From: Bryum argenteum
Lineage: Eukaryota; Streptophyta; Bryopsida; Bryales; Bryaceae
Assembly: GCA_037043015.1 (NCBI GenBank)
Contig: CM073322.1
Coordinates: 9,683,601 to 9,747,600, forward strand
Direction: 5' to 3'
Length of the DNA: 64,000 nt
The position numbers were made by a program, and so were the translations under genes. Under the pieces are notes generated by a model. It saw only the letters and a list, made by a program, of their open reading frames with translations, ran no database searches and had not been told where the DNA came from. Numbering within the stretch: the stretch's first letter is position 1; every line of letters starts with the position of its first letter. Shown piece by piece: positions 44,346-55,572 of the stretch.

Positions 44346-46230
44346 ATGACGATGGAGAATCTGAGTATCAGTGAGCCCACAATGCGGAGGAGTGCTGCAG
44401 GAATGCACGCTGGCTACGTGCTGGTCGTGCTCGACGTGAACAAGAGCGTGAACGCTGCGGCGCTTTACTGGACGTTTAACAATGTCGCGCGCAAGGATGA
44501 TACGGTGAAGATTTTGGGGATCGTTACTCACCTTCCGAATGCCAGTAAGTTCGATTCTTTTTCCGGACCACTGCTTTCTGAATGCTTTTGAAAAAGCAAT
44601 GTTGTGAATTGTGCGGGGATATGGCCACTTTTTTTTGATGAAGGGTTTTTCATGGCAGTGGGATTTATGACGCGAGTCGATCAATCGATTCGCAATAATC
44701 CTAATATTATGGAACTTCAGTTCGAGATCGCCAGCAAGAAGGAGGCCATCTGGAGGACTAATCACATCAACGAGTGGTGCCAGAGAAATGGGGTATGTCG
44801 ACGCTTGATCTTCGAGACTTATTGCATTGCTAGTCACCGGGCGATTTATTAACAATGTAGTAACAATGCAGGTAAAGTTGGAGGTCGACGTAAAAGCTGG
44901 TAACAATCCCAAAGTGATCGCCATCGACGAAGCAAAAGCCATCGGCGCCTACCATGTCGTCCTGGACAAGTAAGAACCCGCAGTTCTCTTGAAACAGAGC
45001 AATCCAACTGCTAACTCGCACAATTAGTAAATAATCACGCATTGTGAGCGTGATCGAAGAAGTATGTTGATTTTGTGCGTGTGCTGTACCAGGAACATGA
45101 AGAAGGACCGGAAGTACTTCATCGACAACCTAACGTGTTCTGTGTCGAGGTTTCGGAGCAGTGGCGGGGTGGACAGCATCCGCTCATTCGCAGTGCCGCT
45201 AATCAGCAGCAGCAACAAGCTACCCCCACTGTCGCCGAAAAGCCCACTGGGAACCACTCAGCCGGGTCATCGATCGAAAGCCGCCTCCGACGCCAGCAGC
45301 GCGTCGGGGTACCGGTACGCGTCGTCGATGTCCTCGACGTCGTTCGAGCTCGGGGGCGAGTCCAGCGACGAGTTCAGTGCGCAAGAGGGCGACCCGCTGT
45401 CCGCTCCCAGCACCGGCGACTCCATGGATCTCAAGCTGATGAATATCCGCTCTACCGGCGACTCCATGGACCGACCCGAGCTGATGAACTTCCGCACCAC
45501 CGAGCAGCAGCAGCTCCCCGTGAAAGCAGTCACGCCCAATCTCTACCACCTCCTGCGCGGACCCGTACTAGCTCCGGACTCCGGTCACAACAGCTTCTAC
45601 AACTTGAAAGTGAACACTCTCAGACCCAACCTCAGCCTGTGCGCAGACTTCGATCAGGGCCCCCGCACCCCTCGCAGTAAGCCCCGTGCCATCATCATCC
45701 GATTCTATAACAGCATCTGAATCTAACCATGCTAGCTATCATCCGATTCTGTGCCAACGTCTGATTCTAAGTATTATAGGGGGCTGAGGTGATACGAATG
45801 GTGCTGAATGTGGATGTTCTGAGTGGGTGCAGGCGGGCAAGGAATTGTGGGATCGGGCATGGGATCCGGCGCGAGTGTGATCGGGCAGATAAGCGTGGCG
45901 CCAGAGATGGGCGTGCGGAGCCAGATGGGGCGAGAATCGCTGGCGGCGTCACTCCAAACGCAAGCTTCCTTCAACGGGGGGCGGAAACCCACACCGCGTC
46001 GGCCAGACAAGCTGAGCATGGACATGTTGTGGCCGCTCATGCACTGGGCAGACTGTCGACGGAGCGGAATCTCGTCACGCGCGACTGCGGCCGCGGCTCC
46101 ATTCTACGCTGGGCAGCCTCTTCAATTCGGCAGCCAAAACTCCCTAGTCAACTTCCGAACTGCTGTGCGCAGGAGTCGCGTCCCCGTCTCGTCCGGCCTC
46201 GGCTATGGTGACATGATCGACTCCGACTAA
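44346..46230 (+). CDS. USP-like (adenine nucleotide alpha hydrolase-like) domain protein, 5 exons, 470 aa
   Basis: Exons 44346-44544, 44659-44792, 44872-44969, 45093-45676 and 45833-46230, all GT-AG with agreeing phases. Residues 22-165 form a USP/HUP-like domain: GYVLVVLDVNKSVNAAALYWTF, then VKLEVDVKAGNNPKVIAIDEAKAIGAYHVVLDKNMKKDRKYF and NLTCSVSRF, the pattern of the N-terminal domain in plant PERK-like kinases (At3g13690 type, as I recall). No kinase domain follows here. The classical USP ATP motif GxxG(x9)G(S/T) is not obvious, so nucleotide binding is uncertain. Residues of about 166-470 are Ser/Pro/Gly-rich and disordered, with a duplicated STGDSMD segment (about 249-255 and 264-270). 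If the fourth exon is not spliced, a shorter protein ends at 45720. Role unknown; perhaps a stress or signalling scaffold. A second ATG (MEN) lies two codons in. Confidence 0.82.
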
Positions 46231-48349
46231 GCAACTCTCGATTCATCGCCGGTACCCTTTCACCTTCTCTTCCTCCATCCGTCGTCAACCTTCTCCCTTC
46301 TGCATTTCCTTTTATGGTTCCAACTCCTCCCCTCTTGTCCTGAGTCACATTGTACTTGTTCTTTGCTCACTCTTGGTGTAAGCTACACAATCCTTCTAGT
46401 CCTTTGCTCAGTCACAACTTGTGGCAACTTCTCTTTCCTTCTCTCAATTTTGTCATAAACTACACAATCTATCTATAGTAGTTTCCCTTCCCACACTCCT
46501 ACCAATTCTCCAGTCCTTTTCCTTCCTTTGTGCAGTTTCTACTCAGACATTCAACTCTTGCTTCTTCTACTCGATATCAATACATTATTTCCCATCCTCT
46601 TTCCTATAATGCTTGCTTGCTGCTAAGTTGATGGAACTGACGTTCGTTTTGCAGATCAAAAAAAAACAAGCAAAGTACAATCTCAGGAGCAGTTCCGCGG
46701 CAACCATCTTCGGCAACTAGCACCCCATCATTCATTCTTTGAAGGCAAAATCCAGATCATGGACCTCGGCTCTTCTTCTCACATCCATTTCGGAAGTGAT
46801 CTTTTTGGTCACACAGACAGAATTGTGGAAACAACCAACAATATTGGATGCATGTATGTACACCATCATACATACATCGAAGGCTCACCTGGAGCTTTCT
46901 GCATCTTCCACATCTTCATTGCTTGCTCCTGAAGGTACTCTTACAATACTCTTACTTACAACCATGCTTCAATCTAATTGATTTCTTCAGGAAATTTTAC
47001 ATCTCCAATCAAAACATCATGTAAACATTTAACATCTAATCCGTGGGTTCTCTCAAATCTACCTTCTAATAAATATTGTGATATCGCTAATATCTTGATT
47101 GTGGATGAAATATCATGATATTCGCGTGGCTCGCAAACGCACCCTTAGTTTGATTTCATTTTTTAGTTTTTTAACCTATGTATCAAACATCACAAAGGAT
47201 TTTATTTTCCTTCTTTAGTGGATTATTTATGTACTATCAGGTACTGCAGTTTTACTTTGTGGAGTTGGTGATAATCGGTGCTAAGTTATATTATTAAATA
47301 TGTTTTTTGGGTTTGTAGCAGGTGCATTTGGGTGCCACATCAGCGGAGGAATTTGTGTATTTTAACACGATGAGATGGTGCAAGGTTGGAGCTCAAGAGA
47401 AAACTATATACGGTTTTTAGTTTGTACAAATCCAAATGTCGTAGTTACCATCATCAACAATCTTAGTTAAAGCTTTAAGAACCCTTCATTGGGTTTAAAA
47501 ATCAAGTATAAGTTTGACTCCAAGGATAGAAATCACAAACGGGAGGGTTTAGGGTTTAGGGTTTAGAGATGACTTGAAGACGTGATACTTTGAGGTTATA
47601 GCAAGGAAGAGCCTGTGTGTGTATAGGTAAGTAGCCTCATCTCCATTAAAATGACACTAATGTCATGTGCCATTTTGTTACACCAAACTTGTATTTGCAT
47701 GCCTACACAATGGTGTACTCTATATTATCACACTTTTCTTGTAAAATCACTCATGTTCATACAATATCATTCATATTTTTATGAATTCTGTAATATCACG
47801 TAGTTTCTCGATTGGTGTTCAGATAGTTGAGGACTGCCATATTGGCAAGACAATGCCATTTTGATAGAATTCGCAAGAACATGGCAAATTTTGAGTGAAT
47901 TAGTATGTGGACATGTTATAGATGCCCAACCCCAAAAGGCCCAGAAAATCTCGAATAGCTTAAATCAAGATGTCGGAATTAAGTATATTTTTGAAAAAAG
48001 AATCACATGGAGCAAATTGTGGGTGAGTGAACTGTCATTTGCAATATTCAAAACTTCATTTGGGTTTGTGGTTTATTTTCTTTGAGCGTCCAAACAAGAT
48101 TGGTGCAACTACTTTTGCATGGGCGATTTCGATGTCAAGGTTAGGAGCAATGAGATTGCAGTATTGGCATGAGGTGGACAACTCGTAAAAGTGCTTAACT
48201 TCAAATTTTGGAATAAGGGCACAAAGGGTGTGAGGGTCACCTATGATTCTCTTACTGAATTCTCATATTTCCTATTGAAACAAGTTAATTTATCTATTAT
48301 AATGTATGAGCCAAGGCACCCTTCAAAATTCACGAGAGCGAGCTTTGAG
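46231..48349. other. 3' flank of USP-like gene and AT-rich spacer
   Basis: A pyrimidine-rich stretch (46250-46610) is probable 3' UTR; an acceptor-like TTTTGCAG at 46653 may end a UTR intron. Bases 47046-47065 match a Stowaway arm. A telomere-like run lies at 47546-47568. No further gene recognised. Confidence 0.4.
47546..47568. repeat. Short interstitial telomere-type repeat
   Basis: GGGTTTAGGGTTTAGGGTTTAG: three TTTAGGG units of the plant telomere type. Short runs like this are common in plant promoters (telo-box) and do not by themselves indicate a telomere fusion. Confidence 0.85.
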
Positions 48350-48584
48350 GTTTTAAAATTTCCAAAGAAACTTTCGCACAAACTTTGGATGTTACAATCT
48401 TGCAAATGATAAACATCCAACAATCAATTCTTGGATCAATGACTAATGATAGGCTTATAAAATCTTACATTTGGAAATCTAAAAGAGTTAGAAAATTCAG
48501 TTCACGCTCCTAGAAGTACTTAGAGGTAGAAAATTGCAATCATGAGATTTTAAGCTCCAACACACAAGGAAATATAGGGGTTAA
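48350..48584. mobile_element. TTAA-family right-end fragment
   Basis: Ends AAGGAAATATAGGGGTTAA and matches the right ends at 12104 and 50193 (GATGTTACAATCTTGCAAATG, AAACATCCAAC, GAGATTTTAAGCTCC). A left end was not found. Confidence 0.65.
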
Positions 48585-48692
48585 GATACTTTATAAAATG
48601 ATTTGAAATTTGTAATACTTGTAGAATACACGTATGAAGTTTTACAAAAAAGTCTAATCTTCCTTACCATATAGATAAGGGAATCCACTCAT

Positions 48693-49626
48693 TTAACCCC
48701 TAAACGACCATGGTGTTTTGAGAGCTCCAAACCCCAAAACTGCGATTTCATACCATCTTGTAAACTTTGGTGTATGAGAATTTTTTTCACAATATTTTGA
48801 AACTATTAACCGTAGGATCTTAAAGATAACTATCATGAGCAATAGTGGTTAAAATTTCAACCGTTGGATCTTTTCCATTTCTAAGATCATAACATTCAAA
48901 GTTGATGCAAACTTTTGTTCAGCAGACATAGTCTACTTTGTGCAAACGATATTGTGATGCTTAATACCTCAAACATCTTGCTTATATTCTTTTCCATGTA
49001 GGTAACTAAGTTGAGCATTACCATGCAAAATTTTAGACACTCATTTGGTTTTTTGAACCTTCATGCAATTTATTTACTAGAAGAAGGTAGAAATCAAGGA
49101 TTCGGTAAAACATGCACCACATTTGTCGTATTTGGTTTAGGGGGAAAATGAATGGTGAGTAGGTGCCTTCATGAGTTTGTGAATTTTGAGAAAAAAGAAA
49201 TTCAAAAAATTCCTAAATCTCAAATTTTAGCAAATTTCGAAAGAAAAATTGTAATATTACGTAAACTTTGGATCTAGTTCTTGTAGTTTTTTGAAGGGTG
49301 CCCTTGTAGAATTAGTAAACGTTTTGACTTGGGTCACTTGGAAACCTAAGTAGGAAATCAGTCAAGAAAAGAAATTTTTAAAAAAATCTCAAAAAAAGTT
49401 AAAAATAAAAAGTTTTTTTCTGCCCGCCCCAAAGCTGAAAACAAATATTTGTGTTTTAAGACTCCAAAAGTGGAGTTTGACTTTGCAATTTTTCCCACAT
49501 ACACCTTGTAGTATAGGGAACATCCAATAAAAATCTTAGGCAAAAATATTGATTCTAACACCTTCATCTAGGCTGCCCGAAATAGAAAAACAGCCAAATC
49601 GGAGGCCTTGGTCGTTTAGGGGTTAA
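48693..49626. mobile_element. TTAA-bounded TIR element, 934 bp, perfect 18-bp ends
   Basis: TTAACCCCTAAACGACCA (48693-48710) and TGGTCGTTTAGGGGTTAA (49609-49626) are perfect inverted repeats. The interior is related to 22.25-22.95 kb and 42.6-43.3 kb. No transposase frame is visible. The right TTAA is shared with the next element. Confidence 0.92.
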
Positions 49627-50193
49627 CTCCTAACCATCCTTGAAGCCCAAAATGGGTTCTTGCGATTTTGGGCATCCTAGTTGAAGGTGTTAAAAGTGAC
49701 ATTTTTGTCCAATATTTTTACTAGACTCTCCTTGTATTGCAAAGTGTATGTGGTAAAATTTGGAAAGCCAAATTACATTTTTGAATCTGCTAGGGCAATT
49801 CTTACGGTGCGAGATGAGATGGGGCAACTTAAATTTAGCTTTTTTATTTTTTTATATTTTGTTTTTGGACATATGTTTGTAACAAATCACTACTTCAGTT
49901 GTAAAGGGCCCCTAGTAAAAAAGTTTACCAATTTTAAAATGGCAACCTCCAAAACAATCTTGACAATGCTCCAAAAAACTTAGATGTTACGATTTCTCAA
50001 ATGGTAAACATCCAACAGTCAATTGTTAAACCAACAACCAAACATAGTCTTAGGTACAAGATCTTACGCTTGGAAGTTTGAAAAAGGAAAAAAATAGTCA
50101 GTTTACACCCATGGGAGTACACAAAGGCTGAAAATCGTAGTTTTGAGGTTTCAAGGTCCCAAAAACACACACGAACGGACGGTTAGGGGTTAA
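49623..50193. mobile_element. TTAA-bounded TIR element, 571 bp, sharing a TTAA with its neighbour
   Basis: Left TTAACTCCTAACCATCC, right GGACGGTTAGGGGTTAA. The right 200 bp match the element at 10918-12104 (GGTACAAGATCTTACG, GGGAGTACA, TTTTGAGGTTTCAAGG). Tandem placement with one common TTAA suggests insertion into the existing target copy. Confidence 0.85.
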
Positions 50194-50713
50194 TGAGAAA
50201 TGAGAACATGTACGAACATTTTACTTTGACCAATCTTTAGGACTTCATACAAAGTCAAAATTAGATTAAGAATTTTCTTCTTTTGAAACCCAATGAACTG
50301 AAACATACCAAGCTATAACGTAATGTGTTCGTGTAGCCATCAAATGTGTTCGTCTTGAACTCGATCGAGTGCGTGCGCGGGGACGATCGGAACACGCTCG
50401 CAAGCAATCCAAGTCGCGGATCAGATTGATGGTCGTCGTTGACGAAGCTAGATGATTGCTCAATGTACTTGAGCTAGAAGTGTAGTGAGCATCTCAACTA
50501 CACCATCAGCTTGCCAGAAGGAGAAGAAGATGCGCAAAATGTTTGTCAGCTTTGTCAGTCTCCGAACTTGGCCAGGTCGCAAACGATTCTTCAATCAGGT
50601 CGAACAAGGCAGAGTGCGCATCACTCCGGAGAAAGTGCAGTTCTAGGTTTTAAACCTTTGTGGGTCCGTTCCTTCATGGCGATTTGAAAAGCATCATCGG
50701 AGCTCTTGCGGCC
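50194..50713 (+). other. Promoter/5' UTR of the DHHC gene
   Basis: GC content rises after 50330. No other gene. Bases 50650-50713 just precede the ATG (GCGGCCATGGCC). Confidence 0.45.
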
Positions 50714-53178
50714 ATGGCCACGGACGTCGAGGTCAGCTATGATCATGGACCCCGAAAACTCACTCACTTACTTGTTCAAACTTTAGGTTTTGAGTTACCG
50801 CAGCGAGAGTACTTTAATCTTCTCTGTTCAAGTAACCAAGTTGTTTCGTGATTTTCTGCTGTGCCCCCACGATAAATGTGAAGAGACTACAGTAGATTTC
50901 ACATGATTGATTAACGAACTGTGTTGAGACTGTTAGATATTTCTCCTGAAATGTGGAATTTGATGCCTTGTGTAAGATTGATCTGAATATGGCCTCAGGT
51001 TCGTGTGGATGCACGAGAGTTGGAGAGTGATGATAGCAACAAATGGGAGACAATATGTTGGGGCTGTAATTTGCAATTAACGCTGGCGCGCTTTGAGCCC
51101 ATTTTTAAGTGCGGCTACTGTGGCGCTGTGACGGTGCACTCATCATCATCTATTCTTCATCCCAAGCATGAGCGGCTGCGTTGGATCGATCGATGTAGCT
51201 CCATGTTGGACCATCTCTTGGTCACTTTCGTTTTCGTCATAATTATATGCATCATCGGTAAGCACTTCTCACCATCGTAACAATCATGCATTGTTTCATG
51301 CTCTTTACTTCTGATTGCAAAAGTTGCATGCAAGCAATTGAATGTGTGATCGTTTGCCAGGGGGAGGGGTATGGACGGTGTTTCCGGTGCTGTTCCCTTC
51401 CCATGGATCATGGGGTTTTCTCTTTCATTCGGCCATCACTGCCGTCCTGGCATTCAACACAATCTTCAACTTCGTGATGGCAGCTTTCGTTCCGGCCGGG
51501 CCGCTACCTCAAACCGAATGCGGGTCAGTCGATGTGGTGACGAGAGGCAGTCTGGAGAATTTCAAGTTCTGTTCGCATTGTCAGAAACCCAAGCCCCCCG
51601 CTGCTCATCACTGCCGCACTTGCAAAGCGTGCGTCATGGACATGGATCATCACTGCCCCTTCGTAAGCACTTTCTCATTTCAACCATGTTGAACTAAATC
51701 TCGGGATGAAATCTGGACTAGACTAGAACACAACATTTTAGATTTTTCAATTAAATTGTGAAATGCTCATTATGGCTGATTGCCGATTAACATCATGGGG
51801 ATTTGAGTATCTTGTAGCATACTTTGCATGTTGAAGAGCTTCGAAATTCAATCCGGGTCGGGTGGGGTTGTGCTTTTTTTTGCCAGATTGGAAACTGCGT
51901 GGGTGAAAACAACCATGGCTACTTCATTCTCTTCCTACTCTTCACGTGGCTCAGTTGCCTTTACGTGCTCGCCATGTCCGCGTACACATTCAAATACACA
52001 TCATTGATGGACGACGATGACGATCCGGAAGGAGCCGCTTTGGATTTGAGTCAATTCTCCGCAGCCAGTGTGCTTGCTCCTGTGCTGATCGATCACACCC
52101 TTGAAACGGGTGTGGCGACCATACGGCAGATCGGGTTGCTTTACTTGCTCATCGTCACGGTGGCTTTGCTGATCGGAATCACCATTTTGCTTCATCAGCA
52201 ACTCACGCTTGTGTACCAGGGCCAGACTTTTGTGGACTCTCTCTCGCCTGCGGAGCCTCCCAGGAAGCAACCAGGTTGTGGGAATCTGCAGCGAGTGCTT
52301 GCCAACAGGTACAGGCTCTTACTGTTGCTAGCATTGAGCAACTCTTTACTTGCATGTAAAATTTGAGCTGTAGATTCTTTTTCATTTGTGTGATTATAAT
52401 GGTTAAAGTTGATTGATTGCCCTTTTAGTTTTCTTGGATCTTTAGGGGCCGGGTTAAGTATGTGGAAATTTTGGAACCTAAAGTAGATTTATCAACTTGG
52501 TTTTAACATGTGTTTAACACATATGTACTGCACAAGAAATGAATATCGTCTTGTGATTGAAGTGACTTTTTTGATTTTGGTTGAATGTGTCATTCTAAGA
52601 ACATCAATGACTAGACTTTTGTGAATGAGTTAGAGCATTATCTAAACAATGAGTTAGATCCTTGATTAGATTTGAATATTGGACAAAGGAATGATTTGTG
52701 ATGTACAATACAACATTTAATCACCTCCAGGTTGGACTGGAGTTACACATCGAGGCTCCCTTGATGACTTTGTAAACAAGATAAGAAGTAAGTAGGAAAA
52801 ATCATTGGGAGATTGTTGAAAAATGTACTCATTTCTTATATTCTTAGTGAACATAGTATTCATTTCACAAAACTAAAAAGTCCAAAATTTGTACCAATTT
52901 TGATTTTTCAAAAGAGTCTAGATTTATTTGAATCTTGCGTTACAATCACTTGTATTAAGGAGCAAGAATATAAAGAAAGTTGTACATACTACATAGTTGA
53001 AAGTGACATTGTTATTGAAATGGGTGACAACTTGTGTGGCAGAAATGGACGTGCGTACTCTAGATCATTTCGTTGGAGAAAGTTCAAAGACACCACTTGT
53101 AAACTTACTGCTGTTACCGTGCTTGCGGCGACATTGATGTGGTGGAATGAGCGCAAGAGCTTCAATGATTCTTTGTAG
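50714..53178 (+). CDS. DHHC-type protein S-acyltransferase, 5 exons, 378 aa
   Basis: Exons 50714-50731, 50999-51257, 51361-51662, 51887-52308 and 53043-53178 (the last less certain); phases agree. The enzyme attaches palmitate to cysteines of membrane proteins. A plant-type N-terminal zinc-ribbon-like motif CWGC...FKCGYCGA occurs at 26-49. Membrane segments: about 79-95, 110-135, 207-228 and 275-295. The Cys-rich domain (162-206) is FCSHCQKPKPPAAHHCRTCKACVMDMDHHCPF followed by IGNCVGENNHGYF, with the catalytic DHHC at 188-191. An acidic loop MDDDDD lies at 234-239. If the last intron is not removed, the protein ends at 52366 (LLACKI). The spliced form adds a basic tail (RAYSRSFRWRKFK) and is preferred since the phase fits. 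The last intron contains TTAA-MITE-derived sequence. The first coding exon is only six codons. Confidence 0.85.
52335..52457. mobile_element. Truncated TTAA-MITE inside the last DHHC intron
   Basis: GATTATAATGGTTAAAGTTGA...TTCTTGGATCTTTAGGGG matches the right half of 34155-34412; the left half is missing and the terminal TTAA is interrupted (GGGGCCGGGTTAAG). It starts 26 bp after the donor site. Confidence 0.65.
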
Positions 53179-54090
53179 AAACAAAAGTGTTGGTGGTTAT
53201 ACCATGTAGTTGATTTGATGCAAAATATTTGTAACAGAGGTGACCTCCTAGAAGCAATTATTATAAGTGAATATTGTATATACGAAATACTGAAACAAAC
53301 TCATTTACAGGAAATCAGTGATGTGGTATTTCTTGAGTTACAAGTTCTTATTGGAGCATCAAAATGTCCATAGATCACTTCTATGGTGTTTTATTTGGAA
53401 GACAATCAACGTTGAATCAAAAGGAAATGAAATGAGTAATATTGAGTTTGAATCTTGGTATACAATGTGAAATATTTCAACCCTAAAGGTTTTGCAAGTT
53501 TCCCCTAGAATTATCTTCGGTCAGTGGAAGGTAAAGATTTTCAATTTGTGATGTATTTTCAAGTAATTGTTGGCATAGGCACTTGTACCTAAGTTGCATA
53601 TGAATATGTAGACCAGATCTTAGATTCAAGCTCTTCATTATCTATGATACTTTAAAGTTCAAAGTTGGAAATGAGATCTCTTTCATGTATAAGAAACAAT
53701 ATTGTTTTGTAAGCCAAGAAACGATGTTTTTGTATGGAATATGTTAAATTCCAAATAGAGGGTGATTATTTAGCAATAAATAGGGCTTACAAGTATTTGT
53801 ATTTAGATTGGGACATGCCTTAGCGTTTTACTTCTACTTAGATTACAATACTTGAGATTCTAGAGAATTTCGACGCGAGACTTGTCTTCTTATGAAGATA
53901 CAATTATTTCTTATGGAATGCAGATAATTAAACTTCACCATATAAAATCAAAGAAAAACATAGAAATCATATATCATTAGTAGCTTCTCAACCTATTCTA
54001 GTTTATTTTATGCTTCTAACTAAATTGTTGAATGTTGTGTGTTTATCGCACTATTTCAAATCGATGTAGAGAGTATATTAATATATAGCA
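53179..54090. other. AT-rich spacer
   Basis: Probable 3' UTR of the DHHC gene in the first part; nothing else recognised. Confidence 0.4.
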
Positions 54091-54363
54091 TTAACCCCTA
54101 AAGGCCCATGATGTTTTGGGAGCTTGAAATCCCAACACTGACCACTATGTACTAATGCGGGTACGTCCAATATTTTTGGAAATTTTTGATAACTTCAACC
54201 GTAGGATCTTGAAGTAGACTACCATAGGTAGTAGTGTGAAGATTTTCAACCGTTGGATCATCACTAGATGATTGTGAGATCGTAACATTTGAAGTTGACT
54301 GTAAATTTTTTTTGGCCTTGACCGTAAAAGCCGAATCGGCGGCCGTGGGCCTTTAGGGGTTAA
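54091..54363. mobile_element. TTAA-bounded MITE, 273 bp, perfect 18-bp ends
   Basis: TTAACCCCTAAAGGCCCA (54091-54108) and TGGGCCTTTAGGGGTTAA (54346-54363). No other duplication is present outside the TTAA (flanks ATATAGCA and ATGTTAAT), which supports TTAA as the target. The middle has TTCAACCGTTGGATC and GGATCTTGAAGTAGAC, shared with other members. Confidence 0.92.
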
Positions 54364-55572
54364 ATGTTAATAATTATTCATATGTACCATATTTACAAGT
54401 CTCAAGTGATTATATTAAATGGCTCTTAAGTATTTACCTTCAACAACATTTGCTAACATCTTGTATTTATTCTATAATAGTGGTTGCCAATTTTTGCAAG
54501 TGAGCAATGCAAAGAGGTAATTACAAGCATTTGAGAAACTTGAAATAATCTAAGGGGTGCCCTTTACGTGAAACCAATTTATGTGAACTTAATACCTCCA
54601 TTGCCACATCTCCAAGCTCTCTATAATAAACTAGAATAGTATATTATAATGTTAGAGTATGCCTCATCAAGTCTAAAGACATCTAGAAAAGTAGGAAATG
54701 CAAGTTTGACTTTGTACATGGGTGAGTACAATGTCCTTACATGAATCTTGTGTTCAAGATTCTTTTAAGTATTTTTTGCTTGCAACCATATCCTGAAAGA
54801 GAGGGTTTCAATGATTTTCTAAGTATTAGAGTTCTATATTGAACATTTGAACCCAATGAATCAGTTCTTAAATCTTGAGAGTAAAACTGCACTCAAGTTA
54901 TAGTTGATCCTTGAACACCCTAGATGTCAAGTTTCGTTACTACGAGAAAACAAACCAAAGCTTGGAAGAACCATCTTGTTCATCCAGAGTTTGTTCTTGA
55001 CAAGATTTGTCGAGTCATTCCAACTCAAGTTTAATTTCTTGTGGTAACCTTTTAAGAGCAATCCAAAATTATATAAATTTATGGCATTCATTATAGTATT
55101 GTTTTTGAAAGTTTTTGTTTCTTCAAACACAAGGCATGTTTTGCTACGATAAGCCTATAACTCATATCAAAGATTTCTTTCACATGAAATTTTTCTACAC
55201 AAGTGTAATCTTGATATAAAGCTCAAGAACTTTTTGGTTGGTAAAGTGTTTTACTTAGATTTCTATTGATACACCCATATAAGTTAGCCACGTACATTTG
55301 AATATGTTTGTGAAGGTATTATTTTGATGCATATGGAATTTTCTATTGACATGTTATGAAAGTTGTGTTCATCAAATACGTCATTGAAATAACTCTTTCA
55401 CCATTTTAAATTTTATGCGAGTGTTAAGGTTTTGTAATTGTGACATACCTTTGACCTTGGAGGTTGGATCCGCCAAAGCAAAATTTATCGCCAACCTCCA
55501 AAAAGGTGTAGCCAACCACGAGAGCGTCTAGAGCAGGAGAATAAGATCCGGTGTAGCAACGCTACCGGGAGA
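54364..55572. other. AT-rich spacer
   Basis: Small frames such as 54927-55130 (minus) resemble the frames inside subfamily B TTAA elements (WNDSTNLVKNKLWMNKM versus DLRPNLNDFVKNKF), so a decayed element is likely at about 54700-55400. No gene. Confidence 0.4.

Noticed and set aside
47546..47568. Chromosome-end or fusion scar
   Set aside because: Only three telomere units; short telo-boxes of this size are ordinary in plant genomes.
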